DNA from: Micromonospora avicenniae
GTDB taxonomy: Bacteria > Actinomycetota > Actinomycetes > Mycobacteriales > Micromonosporaceae
DNA length: 64,000 nt
Direction: 5' to 3'
Assembly (NCBI RefSeq): GCF_900156065.1
Contig: NZ_FTNF01000002.1
Location: 434,001-498,000 of the forward strand
The position numbers and the translations under genes were made by a program. Of this stretch, positions 17,723 through 26,483 are shown in pieces; position 1 is the stretch's first letter, and each line of letters begins with the position of its first letter. The notes beneath the pieces were generated by a model. That model searched no databases and had not been told where the DNA came from. It saw only the letters and a program-made list of their open reading frames with translations.

Positions 17723-18234
17723 GCTCCCTTCTGCTCGATCAGGAACCCGTCACCGAGACGCACGCGCAGCGTGTGCAGCCCCCGGGAGGTGTGGCTCTTC
17801 ACCGCCCCGACGCTGCACCCCAGCGCCGCAGCGGTCTGTTCGACCGACAGGTCCTGCCAGAACCGCAGCACCAGCGCGGCGCGCTGCCGGCCGGGCAGCC
17901 CGGAAAGGGCGTCGAGCACCAGTCGCTGCTGATCCACCTGCCCGGTGCGGTCGTCCGCGGCCCGGTCCGGCAACTGCTCGACGGGGTGTTCCCGCCGTCG
18001 CCACGGCCGGCGCCACTCGTCGGTGAGAGAGCGGGTCAACACCCGCCAGGCGTACCCGTCGATGTCGTCCCGCCGGGTGAGCCGTGGCCACGCCAGGTAG
18101 AGCTTCGTCAGGGTGGTCTGCGCGGCGTCGTCGGCCGCGTGCCAGTCGCCGCAGATCAGGAACGCCGCGCGCCGCAACGCGGACGCCCGCGCGTCGACCC
18201 AGCTGGTGAACTGCTGCTCGTCTTCCCCGTGCAT
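17719..18234 (-). CDS. SigE-family ECF RNA polymerase sigma factor
   Basis: A 171-aa sigma-70-type factor. Region 2 is at about residues 10-75 (RRAAFLICGDWHAADDAAQTTL, with the DNA-melting segment DDIDGYAWRVL), and region 4 at about 105-160 contains the helix-turn-helix LSVEQTAAALGCSVGAVKSH. It belongs to the SigE-like Streptomyces group. It is translated together with the membrane protein at 16865, its likely partner. Target promoters are unknown. Confidence 0.9.
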   Translation of the reverse strand: MHGEDEQQFTSWVDARASALRRAAFLICGDWHAADDAAQTTLTKLYLAWPRLTRRDDIDGYAWRVLTRSLTDEWRRPWRRREHPVEQLPDRAADDRTGQVDQQRLVLDALSGLPGRQRAALVLRFWQDLSVEQTAAALGCSVGAVKSHTSRGLHTLRVRLGDGFLIEQKGA

Positions 18235-18270
18235 CGGCTGCGCGTCCTCTCCCTCGGGTCATACACGGGC

Positions 18271-18302
18271 CGAGGGCGCGGGCAGGTTTACCCGCGCCCT
18301 CG
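18271..18302. terminator. Hairpin downstream of aspS
   Basis: A perfect 12-bp stem (18271-18282 with 18291-18302) with an 8-nt loop lies 16 bases beyond the aspS stop codon, between it and the start of the sigma factor gene. It probably ends the aspS transcript. Confidence 0.65.
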
Positions 18303-18317
18303 ACGAATTCCGCGTAC

Positions 18318-19604
18318 CTAGGGAGTCAGCCGGTGCAGGTCACGGGGAAAGGCGGTGACCTCGCGGACGTTGGCCGCGCCGGTCAGGCGGGCGACGAACC
18401 GCTCCAGGCCGATCGCGAAACCGCCGTGCGGCGGCATCCCGTGCCGGAACGCGTCCAGGTAACCGGCGTACGGCTCGACCGGCTCACCCCGCGCGGACAG
18501 CGCCGCCAGGTAGTCGGCGTGCCGGTGCAGCCGCTGCCCGCCGGTGACCAGCTCCACGCCCCGGAAGAGCAGGTCGAAGCCGTTGCTGTGGCCCGGCCGG
18601 ACGGGGTCGGGGTGGGTGTAGAACGGTCGCTTCGCCATCGGGTACCCGGTGACGAAGAGGAAGTCCGAACCGTGCTCGCGGCGGGCCCACTCCCCCAGCG
18701 CCCGCTCGTGCGCCGGGGCGAGGTCCGGCTCGTCGGCGGGCGCGCCCGCGACCTTGAGCGCCTCGGTGAAGTGCACCGCCGGGAACTCCTCCGGCACGGC
18801 CGGCAGTTCGATCCCGAGGGCGGCCACCGCGCCCGCGGCCCGCTCCGCGACGCCGTCCAGCATCCCGGCGAGGACGTCGCGCAGCACGCGCATCACGTCC
18901 CGGTGGTCGGCGATGAAACCGAGTTCGACGTCGAGCGAGGTGTACTGCGCCAGGTGCCGGACGGTGTCGTGCGGCTCGGCCCGGAAGGCCGGCCCCACCT
19001 CGTACACCTTCTCGAAGACACCGACCATCAGTTGCTTGTAGAACTGCGGCGACTGGGCCAGGTACGCCGGACGGCCGAACCAGTCCAGCTCGAAGACGTT
19101 CGCGCCCGACTCGGTGGAGGAACTCACCACCTTCGGCGTGTGGATCTCCACGAAGTCACGGCTGTCCAGCGCCGCCCGGAAACCGGCCACGCTCGCCGCC
19201 GACACGCGCAGCGCCGCCGAGCGCAGCGGATGACGCAGGGCGGTGGGCGCGTGGTCGAGCTGGGTGGGCAGGCTCGCGGTGAGCGCCGGCCGGTACAGAT
19301 CGAACGGCGGCGGCACCGCGGGCGGGCCGAGCGGACGTACGACCGGGTCGGTCAGCTCGACCCCGGCGGGCGCCGTCGCGTTCGCCACCACCGTGGCGGT
19401 CACCTCGACGACGGTCTCCTCGGTCAACGCCTCGACCTGTGCGCGGGCCGCCGGGTCGGTCACCACCACCTGCGACAGGCCGGCGGCGTCCCGGACGATC
19501 AGGAAGGCCACCGACTTGAGCAGCCGGCGACGGTGCGCCCAGCCGGCGATCCGGACGGTCGCACCGACGTGGGCGGGGAGCTGGGTGGAGAGGATGCGTT
19601 GCAC
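18318..19604 (-). CDS. aspS: Aspartyl-tRNA synthetase, archaeal/non-discriminating type
   Basis: A 428-aa class II synthetase with an N-terminal OB-fold anticodon domain (residues 1-110) and a catalytic core. It lacks the roughly 100-residue GAD insertion of the bacterial-type AspRS, which makes it the short archaeal-like form that often also charges tRNA-Asn. Class II motif 2 lies in VYEVGPAFRAEPHDTVRHLAQ and motif 3 in GGFAIGLERFVARL. The start is the GTG at 19604, 6 bases after a GGAGGT ribosome site; the frame continues upstream only through a regulatory leader. The leader at 19605-19895 looks like a T-box reading an Asp codon. Confidence 0.9.
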   Translation of the reverse strand: MQRILSTQLPAHVGATVRIAGWAHRRRLLKSVAFLIVRDAAGLSQVVVTDPAARAQVEALTEETVVEVTATVVANATAPAGVELTDPVVRPLGPPAVPPPFDLYRPALTASLPTQLDHAPTALRHPLRSAALRVSAASVAGFRAALDSRDFVEIHTPKVVSSSTESGANVFELDWFGRPAYLAQSPQFYKQLMVGVFEKVYEVGPAFRAEPHDTVRHLAQYTSLDVELGFIADHRDVMRVLRDVLAGMLDGVAERAAGAVAALGIELPAVPEEFPAVHFTEALKVAGAPADEPDLAPAHERALGEWARREHGSDFLFVTGYPMAKRPFYTHPDPVRPGHSNGFDLLFRGVELVTGGQRLHRHADYLAALSARGEPVEPYAGYLDAFRHGMPPHGGFAIGLERFVARLTGAANVREVTAFPRDLHRLTP

Positions 19605-19895
19605 GGTGTTACCTCCTCTTCGAATCGCAACGCGATCCCGGGAGGTGCGGGCGAGCGGGTCCTCGCGGTGCCACCACACCTTCGCCCCCGCCTGCGCGGG
19701 GGCCTCGTTCGTCGCCCGTGACGTGGGCCAGCCGGCGGGCTCTACTGGGCGTCGCCGTTCGGCGGCACGCCGTTCTACCCGCAGCTCGGGAGGGTCTTCA
19801 CGGGTCCGTCGCCAGACCGCCTCACAGCACTTCGGCGGCTCTCTGCACTGGCGGGTCGGGCCGCTACTCGGCTCCGTCGTCGCAATTGCCGAGGA
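19605..19895 (-). promoter_or_regulatory. Translational T-box leader of aspS (specifier GAC)
   Basis: Read on the minus strand, the leader contains a Stem I base with AGAGAGCC and GTGAGGCGGT (19814-19850), then a specifier region with GAC (Asp) at 19751-19753, then the T-box core GGTGGCACCGCGA at 19663-19675. Downstream, ACCTCC (19641-19646) can pair with the GGAGGT ribosome site (19611-19616). There is no T-tract terminator, so control is probably at translation, as in the actinobacterial ileS T-boxes. Uncharged tRNA-Asp would favour the open form. The fold was drawn by eye; the specifier assignment is the least certain part. Confidence 0.75.
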
Positions 19896-20027
19896 CACTA
19901 ACACCGATCACCGCCGGATGTGACAACGTTTTCCGCCGTGCCGGTGTCCGGCGTCACAAGCCTTCGGGACGTGACGCCGGTCGCCTGAGGTACATCGACA
20001 GGCACCGTCGGGCGTAGGCTCGGTTTC

Positions 20028-21023
20028 GTGACGATCGAGCACTCCGCGCCGACGACCGGCCAGGCCGCGCGTACCGCGACGCCCGCCCCAGAGGGGCGGC
20101 GCATGCTGCGGATCGAGGCCCGCAACGCCGAGACGCCGATCGAGCGCAAACCGCCGTGGATCAAGGTCAAGGCCAAGATGGGGCCGGAGTACACCCAGCT
20201 GCGCGGGCTCGTCTCGCGGGAGGGGCTGCACACCGTCTGCCAGGAGGCCGGCTGCCCCAACATCTACGAATGCTGGGAGGACCGCGAGGCCACCTTCCTC
20301 ATCGGCGGTGACCAGTGCACCCGCCGCTGCGACTTCTGCCAGATCGACACCGGCAAGCCGGCCGAGTTCGACGCGGACGAGCCGCGCCGGGTCGCCGAGT
20401 CCGTGGTGTCGATGGGCCTGCGCTACGCCACCGTCACCGGTGTGGCCCGCGACGACCTGCCCGACGGCGGCGCCTGGCTCTACGCCGAGACCGTCCGCCA
20501 GATCCACGCGCTGCAGCCCGGCTGCGGCGTCGAGCTGCTGATCCCCGACTTCAACGCGGTCCCCGAGCAGCTCGCCGAGGTGTTCGGGTCCCGCCCCGAG
20601 GTGCTGGCGCACAACGTCGAGACCGTTCCACGGATCTTCAAGCGGATCCGGCCGGCGTTCCGCTACGAGCGGTCACTGGACGTGATCCGGCAGGCCCGCG
20701 CCGACGGGCTGGTGACCAAGAGCAACCTGATCCTCGGTATGGGCGAGGAGCGGGCCGAGGTCTCCCAGGCGCTGCGCGACCTGCACGAGGCCGGCTGCGA
20801 GCTGATCACCATCACCCAGTACCTGCGCCCCACCCCCCGCCACCACCCGGTCGAGCGGTGGGTCAAGCCCGAGGAGTTCGTGGAGCTGCGCGAGGAGGCC
20901 GAGGAGATCGGCTTCGCGGGTGTGATGAGCGGGCCGCTGGTGCGCTCGTCGTACCGGGCCGGCCGGCTCTACCAGCAGGCACTCGCCGCTCGCGAGGCCA
21001 GCCCGGTCGCCACCGCCGGCTGA
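20028..21023 (+). CDS. lipA: Lipoyl synthase
   Basis: A 331-aa radical SAM enzyme that inserts two sulfur atoms into octanoyl groups on lipoyl domains. The auxiliary iron-sulfur cluster ligands are C71, C76 and C82 ([14 protein letters not shown]) and the radical SAM cluster ligands are C97, C101 and C104 (CTRRCDFC). The C-terminal RSSYRAG motif, whose serine binds the auxiliary cluster, is present. It works after LipB (14.8 kb). A TAGGCT hexamer ends 8 bases before the GTG, fitting leaderless transcription. It diverges from the aspS T-box transcript. Confidence 0.97.
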   Translation: MTIEHSAPTTGQAARTATPAPEGRRMLRIEARNAETPIERKPPWIKVKAKMGPEYTQLRGLVSREGLHTVCQEAGCPNIYECWEDREATFLIGGDQCTRRCDFCQIDTGKPAEFDADEPRRVAESVVSMGLRYATVTGVARDDLPDGGAWLYAETVRQIHALQPGCGVELLIPDFNAVPEQLAEVFGSRPEVLAHNVETVPRIFKRIRPAFRYERSLDVIRQARADGLVTKSNLILGMGEERAEVSQALRDLHEAGCELITITQYLRPTPRHHPVERWVKPEEFVELREEAEEIGFAGVMSGPLVRSSYRAGRLYQQALAAREASPVATAG

Positions 21024-21032
21024 TCCGCGCCC

Positions 21033-21057
21033 CTGCCGGTCCCACCGGCCGGCAGGT
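21033..21057. terminator. Short hairpin after lipA
   Basis: An 8-bp stem (CCTGCCGG with CCGGCAGG) with a 9-nt loop follows the lipA stop by about 10 bases. No T-tract follows. A modest candidate terminator. Confidence 0.45.
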
Positions 21058-21068
21058 GCCATGATCGG

Positions 21069-22889
21069 GTGATGACGGCCGGCGTGCGCGAGGAACTCCG
21101 CGACGTACCCGGTGCCCTGCCGGGCCCCCGGTGGGCCCGGCTGGCCGGCGTGCTCACCGCTGTGGCGCTGCTGGGCGGGGTCGGCTACCGGATAGCCCTG
21201 CTCGCCTTCGACGCTCCGCCGACGAACAGCGACGAGGCCACCATGGGGCTGGCCGCGCTGCACATCGCCCGCGGGCAGGACTTCCCGGTGTGGTTCTACG
21301 GGCAGTCCTACATGGGGACGCTGGAGGCGTACCTGGCCGCGCCGGTGCTCGCGGTGACCGGGCCGTCGCTGTTCGGGCTGCGCCTCGTCACGGTGGCGCT
21401 CTACGCGCTCTTCGTACTGCTCGCCTGGCGGTTGACGCTGCGGCTGACCGGGGACCGCTGGTTCGCGCTGCTGCTCGTGGTGCTGCTCGCGTTCGGCTCG
21501 GATCGGATCGTCAAGAACCAGCTCATCGCGGGCGGCGGCTATCCCGAGATGAACCCGGCCGGCGTCGCGCTGGCCCTGCTCACGTACGGCCTCTGCACCG
21601 GCCGGCCGGGCCGCCGGCTGCCGCGGTGGGCGGCCTGGGGTCTCCTCGCCGGGCTGATGCTCTGGGTGGACCCGCTCGTGCTGCCGTACGTGGTCGGCCC
21701 CGGTGCGGTGCTGCTGGCGTTCCGGTGGCGGGAACTGCGCGGCCGGGCCGGCACGGTGCTCGGGGTCGCGGTCCTGGTCGGCGCCGCGCCCCTGCTCGGT
21801 CACAGCCTGGTCTCCGGCCGGAACCCACTCGCCGCCGTACTGGCAGCGGCTTCCGGTGGCGCCGGTGTGCCGGCCGGCTGGGCGGACCGGCTGCACGGCG
21901 GTCTGCTGCTCGGTCCGCCACTGGGCATGGGTTTCTGCGCCCCCGGCAACTGCGCGACCTGGCAGCTCTGGTGGGCGTTCGCCCTGCCGGTGCTGCTCGT
22001 CGTCGGCGCGGTGACCGCCTGGCGCGCGCTGGGCGTGACCCGCGCCGACCGCGCGCCCGGCGGCGCCGCGAACCGCGCCGGCAGCGCACGCCGTGCCGAC
22101 GCTGCCGGCGGCTCAGATCTTAAATCCGGTACGACGACCAACCGCCCAAGATCCACCGAGGGCGGAGCGACGGAGGGCCGCGTCGGAGCGGCCATCCGGC
22201 TCGCGCTCCTCGCCGCGGGGGTGGCCACGCTGGCCGCGTACACCCTGAGCAGTTCGGCGGGGCGGACCCCGGTGGAGAGTTCCCGCTACCTGTCCTGCCT
22301 GCTCATCTCGCTGCCCGCGTTGCTCTGGCCGCTGTGGCGCGCCGCCCGGAACCTGGTCGACGGCTCGGGGCTGGCCGGTCGGCGCGTCATGACGGCTGGA
22401 CCGGAGCTCAGCGCAGGGCGAAACCGAGTCGACGGGACCGGCCGGCGGCCATTGTCCGGCCGACGGGTCGGCGGGGTGCTGGGCGTCGTCGTGTTCGTGG
22501 CGACCCTGGGGAGCTCGGGCTACGCGACGTACCGCGCGATCGGTACCGCCCCCGCCGCCCGGGCCGCCGAGGCCCGGCACGCCGAGTTGGTCACCGCGCT
22601 GCGCGACCTCGGCGTCCGGCACGTGTACGGCGGCTACTGGACCTGCAACCGGCTCACCTTCGCCAGTGGCGAAGACGTGGTCTGCGCGGTGGTCGACGAC
22701 GAGCTTCGGCCTGGTTTCGACAGGTACGCCCCCTACCGCCGGGCGGTGGCCGCGTCGGCGGCACCGGCCTGGGTCGCCCCGACCGGCTCCCCGCTCGCAG
22801 CCCGCCTCGACGAACGGATGCGCCTCGAACCGGGCACCCTCGGCCTGGTCACCATCGACGGCTACCGCATCTACCTCGCGCACGCCTGA
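21069..22889 (+). CDS. Polytopic membrane protein, GT-C/ArnT-like
   Basis: A 606-aa protein with about ten membrane helices. PPTNSDEATMGLAALHI near residue 50 puts an Asp-Glu pair in the first external loop, as in lipid-phosphate-sugar-dependent GT-C enzymes of the PMT/ArnT type, and VWFYGQSYMGTLEAYLAAP follows. A cytoplasmic low-complexity insertion of about 45 residues around 340-385 is less GC-biased (TTAAATCC at about 22119) and looks like a linker expansion. It starts at GTG-ATG (either is possible). Probable envelope glycosyltransferase; donor and acceptor unknown. Confidence 0.6.
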   Translation: MMTAGVREELRDVPGALPGPRWARLAGVLTAVALLGGVGYRIALLAFDAPPTNSDEATMGLAALHIARGQDFPVWFYGQSYMGTLEAYLAAPVLAVTGPSLFGLRLVTVALYALFVLLAWRLTLRLTGDRWFALLLVVLLAFGSDRIVKNQLIAGGGYPEMNPAGVALALLTYGLCTGRPGRRLPRWAAWGLLAGLMLWVDPLVLPYVVGPGAVLLAFRWRELRGRAGTVLGVAVLVGAAPLLGHSLVSGRNPLAAVLAAASGGAGVPAGWADRLHGGLLLGPPLGMGFCAPGNCATWQLWWAFALPVLLVVGAVTAWRALGVTRADRAPGGAANRAGSARRADAAGGSDLKSGTTTNRPRSTEGGATEGRVGAAIRLALLAAGVATLAAYTLSSSAGRTPVESSRYLSCLLISLPALLWPLWRAARNLVDGSGLAGRRVMTAGPELSAGRNRVDGTGRRPLSGRRVGGVLGVVVFVATLGSSGYATYRAIGTAPAARAAEARHAELVTALRDLGVRHVYGGYWTCNRLTFASGEDVVCAVVDDELRPGFDRYAPYRRAVAASAAPAWVAPTGSPLAARLDERMRLEPGTLGLVTIDGYRIYLAHA

Positions 22890-23293
22890 CGCCCGCCGCC
22901 TCGCCCAACACACTGCCGGCAGCAGCCAACAACGCTGACCCCACGCCCAAAGATCGTGCTGTTTCCTGGATCGAGTGGCATTCCGGGCGCGCTGAGGCCA
23001 CTGGATCCAGGATCGAGCACGATCTTGCGGTCGGGCGCCGCCGACGCGGGCTCGCCGCTCGCAACAGGGACAGGAAAAACGGAGCGCCGTCACCGCGCCC
23101 GGTCTGCCAGCTCGTCGCGGCGTAGCCCCGCCCGAGCCGCGCGGCGCGGCACGAGGCAGCACCGCACAACGCGGCACGCCACGGCACGGACGGCGCAAGG
23201 GGGCAGGGCACGGCACGGGGCGGCACGGCCCGCAAAGGCACTGGGCCCGGCCGCGGATCACGCTCACCGACGGCGACCACTAGACTCTGCGGC
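22890..23293. other. 404-base intergenic interval with palindrome C and GGCAC-rich tract
   Basis: The interval holds palindrome C (22950-23026) and then, at about 23140-23250, an irregular series of GGCACG and CGGCAC units. No protein-like frame is convincing. A TAGACT hexamer at 23281-23286 ends 8 bases before the DUF4191 gene and is its likely -10 element. Confidence 0.65.
22950..23026. repeat. Intergenic palindrome, family C
   Basis: A compound hairpin. The outer arms AAGATCGTGCT/AGCACGATCTT (22950-22960, 23016-23026) pair perfectly, and the inner segments CCTGGATC/GATCCAGG and AGTGGC/GCCACT continue the stem with small bulges. Size and placement match families A and B, but the arm sequence is different. 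Confidence 0.85.
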
Positions 23294-23983
23294 ATGGCAA
23301 AGCCCCAGGAGAAGGTCTCGTTCGGCCAACGGCTGAAGCAGATCGGGATGGTGTTCCAGTTCACCGCGAAGCAGGACCGGTGGTTCGCGCCACTGGTCGC
23401 CGCGGCGGTGCTGATCCCGATCGCGCTGACCGTGGTCGCGACGATCTTCTGGGGCTGGATCTTCATCCCGCTGGGCATCCTGTTCACGCTGCTCGCGGTG
23501 CTGATCGTGCTCAACCTGCGCTCGAACAAGGCGATGATGAACGCCGCCGAGGGGCAGCCGGGAGCGGCGGCGCAGATCATGGAGAGCATGCGTGGCGACT
23601 GGCGGGTCACCCCGGCGGTCAGCTCCACCACCCAGATGGACATGGTCCACCTGGTCGTGGGCCGGCCGGGCGTGATCCTGCTGGCCGAGGGGAACCCGCA
23701 GCGGGTGCGCGGTCTGCTCGGCCAGGAGAAGCGCCGGCTGGCCAAGGTGATCGGCTCGGCGCCGCTGCACGACTACGTGATCGGCCAGGGCGACGACGAG
23801 CTGCCGATCCGTAAGCTGCGCACGACGCTGATGCGGTTGCCGCGCAGCCTCAGCGGCAAGGACGTCAACGCGCTGGACAAGCGTCTCAAGGCTCTCAGCG
23901 CGCGGCCGCAGATGCCCAAGGGCGCGATCCCGAAGAACATGCGGCCGCCGCGGGGCGCGTTCCGCCAGACCCGGGGCCGCTGA
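23294..23983 (+). CDS. DUF4191 domain membrane protein
   Basis: A 229-aa protein with two adjacent membrane helices (about residues 33-54 and 57-76) and a soluble C-terminal domain of about 150 residues containing RGDWRVTPAVSSTTQMDMVHLVVGRPGVILLAEG. This is the DUF4191 family, widespread in actinobacteria and often found near lipA and glnA as here. The function is unknown; the soluble part faces one side of the membrane and has no obvious active site. Probably leaderless, from the TAGACT hexamer ending at 23286. Confidence 0.85.
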   Translation: MAKPQEKVSFGQRLKQIGMVFQFTAKQDRWFAPLVAAAVLIPIALTVVATIFWGWIFIPLGILFTLLAVLIVLNLRSNKAMMNAAEGQPGAAAQIMESMRGDWRVTPAVSSTTQMDMVHLVVGRPGVILLAEGNPQRVRGLLGQEKRRLAKVIGSAPLHDYVIGQGDDELPIRKLRTTLMRLPRSLSGKDVNALDKRLKALSARPQMPKGAIPKNMRPPRGAFRQTRGR

Positions 23984-24001
23984 CCCCGTCGTACGTCGAA
24001 G

Positions 24002-24029
24002 GAGCCGGACCCAGTGGGTCCGGCTCTTT
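24002..24029 (+). terminator. Hairpin with short T-run after the DUF4191 gene
   Basis: GAGCCGGACCCA pairs with TGGGTCCGGCTC (24002-24013 with 24015-24026), leaving a very small loop, and is followed by TTTG. It lies 18 bases after the stop codon. One of the few terminators here with any T-run. Confidence 0.75.
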
Positions 24030-24289
24030 GCTTGGTCCCGGTCCTTGCCCGGGCACGGCACCTACGCCGTCACCGAGCGCGAGACCGAGCCGCGGGCCCG
24101 GAGGCGTCGGTCACGCCGGTCGTCGCCACGCGTCTGCCCCGGTTAGCAGCGGCTCCGGCGGGATCGGACGGTTGATCGACTCGGGCTCCTGGAAGTCGGG
24201 GTGTCCCGGGCAAGCGGATACCCCGACCTCAATGACCCCGAGTCGATCATGTGGGTCAGACGGAGGTGAACACCTGAGCCGGTCGCAGG
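24030..24289. other. Rest of the DUF4191-RDD intergenic interval
   Basis: Besides palindrome B2 this stretch contains a 15-bp direct repeat, GTCAGACGGAGGTGA, at 24254-24268 and 24289-24303, the second copy being the last codons of the RDD gene. I see no gene in it. Confidence 0.6.
24173..24249. repeat. Intergenic palindrome, family B copy 2
   Basis: The outer stem TGATCGACTCGGG/CCCGAGTCGATCA is perfect over 13 bp (24173-24185, 24237-24249). The inner stem begins with the same GAAGTCGGGGTGTCC arm as copy 1 but its partner carries three changes. It lies between convergent genes. Confidence 0.88.
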
Positions 24290-24685
24290 TCAGACGGAGG
24301 TGACGACCGAGCCGCTCGCGCGGTCGTGGAGGCCGCGGCGGTGCGCGTCCATGATCAGGGCAGGCACGACCAGGGCGAGGAGCAGACCACGCAGCAGGCC
24401 GCGGAACACCCCGATCCGGCCGCCGTCGAACCAGGACACGCAGCGGATCCGGGTGATGTACATGCCGGGCGTCTGAGCGAACAGACCGAGGAAGAAGCCG
24501 TACTCGAACACGAGCACGAGCACCGGGGCCCAACCGTCGCTGACCGGGTTGGCGAAGATCCGCGCCGCCAGCAGGCAGAGCACCCAGTCGATGATCAGTG
24601 CGCCGAACCGCCGGCCGATGCTGGGCGGGGTGAAGGAGGGGTCGGCGGCGGGCGGCACCAGGTGCGGATCACGCGGGTTGGTCAC
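24290..24685 (-). CDS. RDD family membrane protein
   Basis: A 131-aa protein with three hydrophobic segments. The first helix region contains RRFGALIIDWVLCLLA, with the Arg and Asp that name the RDD family; GMYITRIRC and the closing HRRGLHDRASG are also typical. The GTG at 24685 gives the usual length. RDD proteins are small membrane proteins, some linked to ion exchange, but the role here is unknown. It diverges from glnA and in actinobacteria commonly neighbours it. Confidence 0.85.
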   Translation of the reverse strand: MTNPRDPHLVPPAADPSFTPPSIGRRFGALIIDWVLCLLAARIFANPVSDGWAPVLVLVFEYGFFLGLFAQTPGMYITRIRCVSWFDGGRIGVFRGLLRGLLLALVVPALIMDAHRRGLHDRASGSVVTSV

Positions 24686-24752
24686 AGCGGTCAAGGGTAA
24701 CCAGCGGGTTGGGCGTCGACCGGCGCGGACCGGAGTAGCGTCTCCGCCAATT

Positions 24753-24781
24753 CCGACAACAGGGACTCGCATTACTAGAAT
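24753..24781 (+). promoter_or_regulatory. Candidate upstream glnA promoter
   Basis: CCGACA at 24753-24758 and TAGAAT at 24776-24781 are separated by 17 bp, giving a fair -35 and a good -10 element. If used, transcription would begin near 24788 and pass through the GlnR box. It may give a basal transcript. Confidence 0.45.
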
Positions 24782-24852
24782 GGCTCATACCGGTGCCACC
24801 TGCCCGTCAGACCGGCGCGGATGACCAGCGTCGATGACGCTCCGCGAGGGCC

Positions 24853-24890
24853 GTAACACAGCAGAAACACTCAAGACACGGCCGGGCAAC
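24853..24890 (+). promoter_or_regulatory. GlnR box upstream of glnA
   Basis: GTAAC-n6-GAAAC-n6-GACAC-n6-GCAAC, four half-sites each separated by exactly 6 bases, fits the actinobacterial GlnR consensus (GTnAC-n6-GAAAC repeated). It is centred about 41 bases upstream of a start point predicted from the TAGCGT hexamer at 24901-24906, a normal place for an activator. It implies that glnA is induced under nitrogen limitation. Confidence 0.8.
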
Positions 24891-24955
24891 CGCCCCGCCA
24901 TAGCGTCGCCAGAAGTACCAGCCACCAAGTGCAAGTGGACGTGCCAGGAGGACGT

Positions 24956-26380
24956 GTGTTCGCCAACCCCGAGGAACTTCTGCGCTACCTCAAGAATGAG
25001 GACGTGAAGTTCGTCGACGTACGTTTCTGTGACCTGCCGGGTGTGATGCAGCACTTCAACCTGCCGGTCGAGTCCGTCGACGACGACATCTTCACCGAGG
25101 GCCTCGCGTTCGACGGCTCCTCGATCCGCGGCTTCCAGGCGATCCACGAGTCGGACATGCTCCTGCTCCCGGACGTGGCCACCGCCTTCATCGACCCGTT
25201 CCGCGCACAGAAGACCATCGCGCTGAACTTCTTCATCCACGACCCGTTCACCCGCGAGGCCTACACCCGGGACCCGCGGAACGTGGCGAAGAAGGCCGAG
25301 GCCTACCTTGCGGCCAGCGGCATCGCCGACACCGCGTACTTCGGCGCGGAGGCGGAGTTCTACATCTTCGACTCGATCCGGCACGAGACCTCGGCGCACC
25401 AGTCGTTCTACTACATCGACTCGATCGAGGGCGCCTGGAACTCGGGCCGCGAGGAGCCGGGTGGCAACCGCGGCTACAAGACCCCGTACAAGGGTGGCTA
25501 CTTCCCGGTGCCCCCGGTCGACCACTACGCCGACCTGCGGGACAGCATCGTGCGCCGGCTCGTCGACAACGGCTTCACCGTGGAGCGCTCGCACCACGAG
25601 GTGGGCACCGCGGGCCAGTCCGAGATCAACTACAGGTTCTCGACGCTGCTGCACGCCGCCGACCAGCTGCAGCTCTTCAAGTACATCGTGAAGAACGAGA
25701 CGTGGGCGCACGGCAAGACCGCCACCTTCATGCCGAAGCCGCTCTTCGGCGACAACGGCTCCGGCATGCACACCCACCAGAGCCTCTGGCTCAACGGTGA
25801 GCCGCTCTTCTACGACGAGACCGGCTACGCCGGCCTGTCGGACACGGCCCGCTGGTACATCGGCGGCCTGCTGCACCACGCCCCGTCGCTGCTGGCGTTC
25901 ACCAACCCGACGGTCAACTCGTACCGCCGCCTGGTGCCGGGCTTCGAGGCGCCGGTCAACCTGGTCTACTCGCAGCGCAACCGCTCCGCCTGCACCCGGA
26001 TCCCGGTCACCGGCAGCAACCCGAAGGCCAAGCGCGTCGAGTTCCGCGTGCCGGACCCGTCGGCCAACGTCTACCTCGCCTTCTCGGCGATGCTGATGGC
26101 CGGCCTGGACGGCATCAAGAACAAGATCGAGCCGCCGACGCCGATCGACAAGGACCTGTACGACCTGCCGCCGGAGGAGTGGGGCGACGTCAAGCAGGTG
26201 CCGGGTTCGCTGCCGGAGGTGCTCGACCGGCTCGAGAGCGACCACGACTACCTGCTCGAGGGTGGCGTCTTCACGCCGGACCTGATCTCGACGTGGGTCG
26301 AGTGGAAGCGGGCCAACGAGGTCGACCCGGTGCGCCTGCGCCCGACCCCGCACGAGTTCGCCATGTACTTCGACTGCTGA
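24956..26380 (+). CDS. glnA: Glutamine synthetase, type I
   Basis: A 474-aa enzyme that makes glutamine from glutamate, ammonia and ATP. The GTG at 24956 was chosen because AGGAGGA precedes it and the protein then has the normal family length, opening with [11 protein letters not shown]. Signature segments include FDGSSIRGF, the ATP-binding region [14 protein letters not shown] and [13 protein letters not shown]. The regulatory Tyr402 in DLYDLPPEE is present, so the enzyme is a substrate for the adenylyltransferase GlnE encoded at 32.5 kb. Expression is probably under GlnR. This is the main assimilatory enzyme; a second homologue is at 44 kb. Confidence 0.97.
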   Translation: MFANPEELLRYLKNEDVKFVDVRFCDLPGVMQHFNLPVESVDDDIFTEGLAFDGSSIRGFQAIHESDMLLLPDVATAFIDPFRAQKTIALNFFIHDPFTREAYTRDPRNVAKKAEAYLAASGIADTAYFGAEAEFYIFDSIRHETSAHQSFYYIDSIEGAWNSGREEPGGNRGYKTPYKGGYFPVPPVDHYADLRDSIVRRLVDNGFTVERSHHEVGTAGQSEINYRFSTLLHAADQLQLFKYIVKNETWAHGKTATFMPKPLFGDNGSGMHTHQSLWLNGEPLFYDETGYAGLSDTARWYIGGLLHHAPSLLAFTNPTVNSYRRLVPGFEAPVNLVYSQRNRSACTRIPVTGSNPKAKRVEFRVPDPSANVYLAFSAMLMAGLDGIKNKIEPPTPIDKDLYDLPPEEWGDVKQVPGSLPEVLDRLESDHDYLLEGGVFTPDLISTWVEWKRANEVDPVRLRPTPHEFAMYFDC

Positions 26381-26399
26381 CGCAGCCGCTTCATCCCGG

Positions 26400-26433
26400 C
26401 CGGGCCGGCTCCGCACCAGCGGAGCCGGCCCGG
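26400..26433 (+). terminator. Strong hairpin terminator after glnA
   Basis: A perfect 14-bp stem (26400-26413 with 26420-26433) with a 6-nt loop starts 19 bases after the glnA stop and is followed by CTTCTAT. Confidence 0.85.
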
Positions 26434-26483
26434 CTTCTATGTGTCGGCCACCGTAATACCTTCGCGTCCGATATATTGCGCGG

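Noticed and set aside
18318..19904. Longer aspS start giving 528 residues
   Set aside because: The extra 100 residues are the T-box leader; the GTG at 19604 has a proper ribosome site and the known N terminus of the family.
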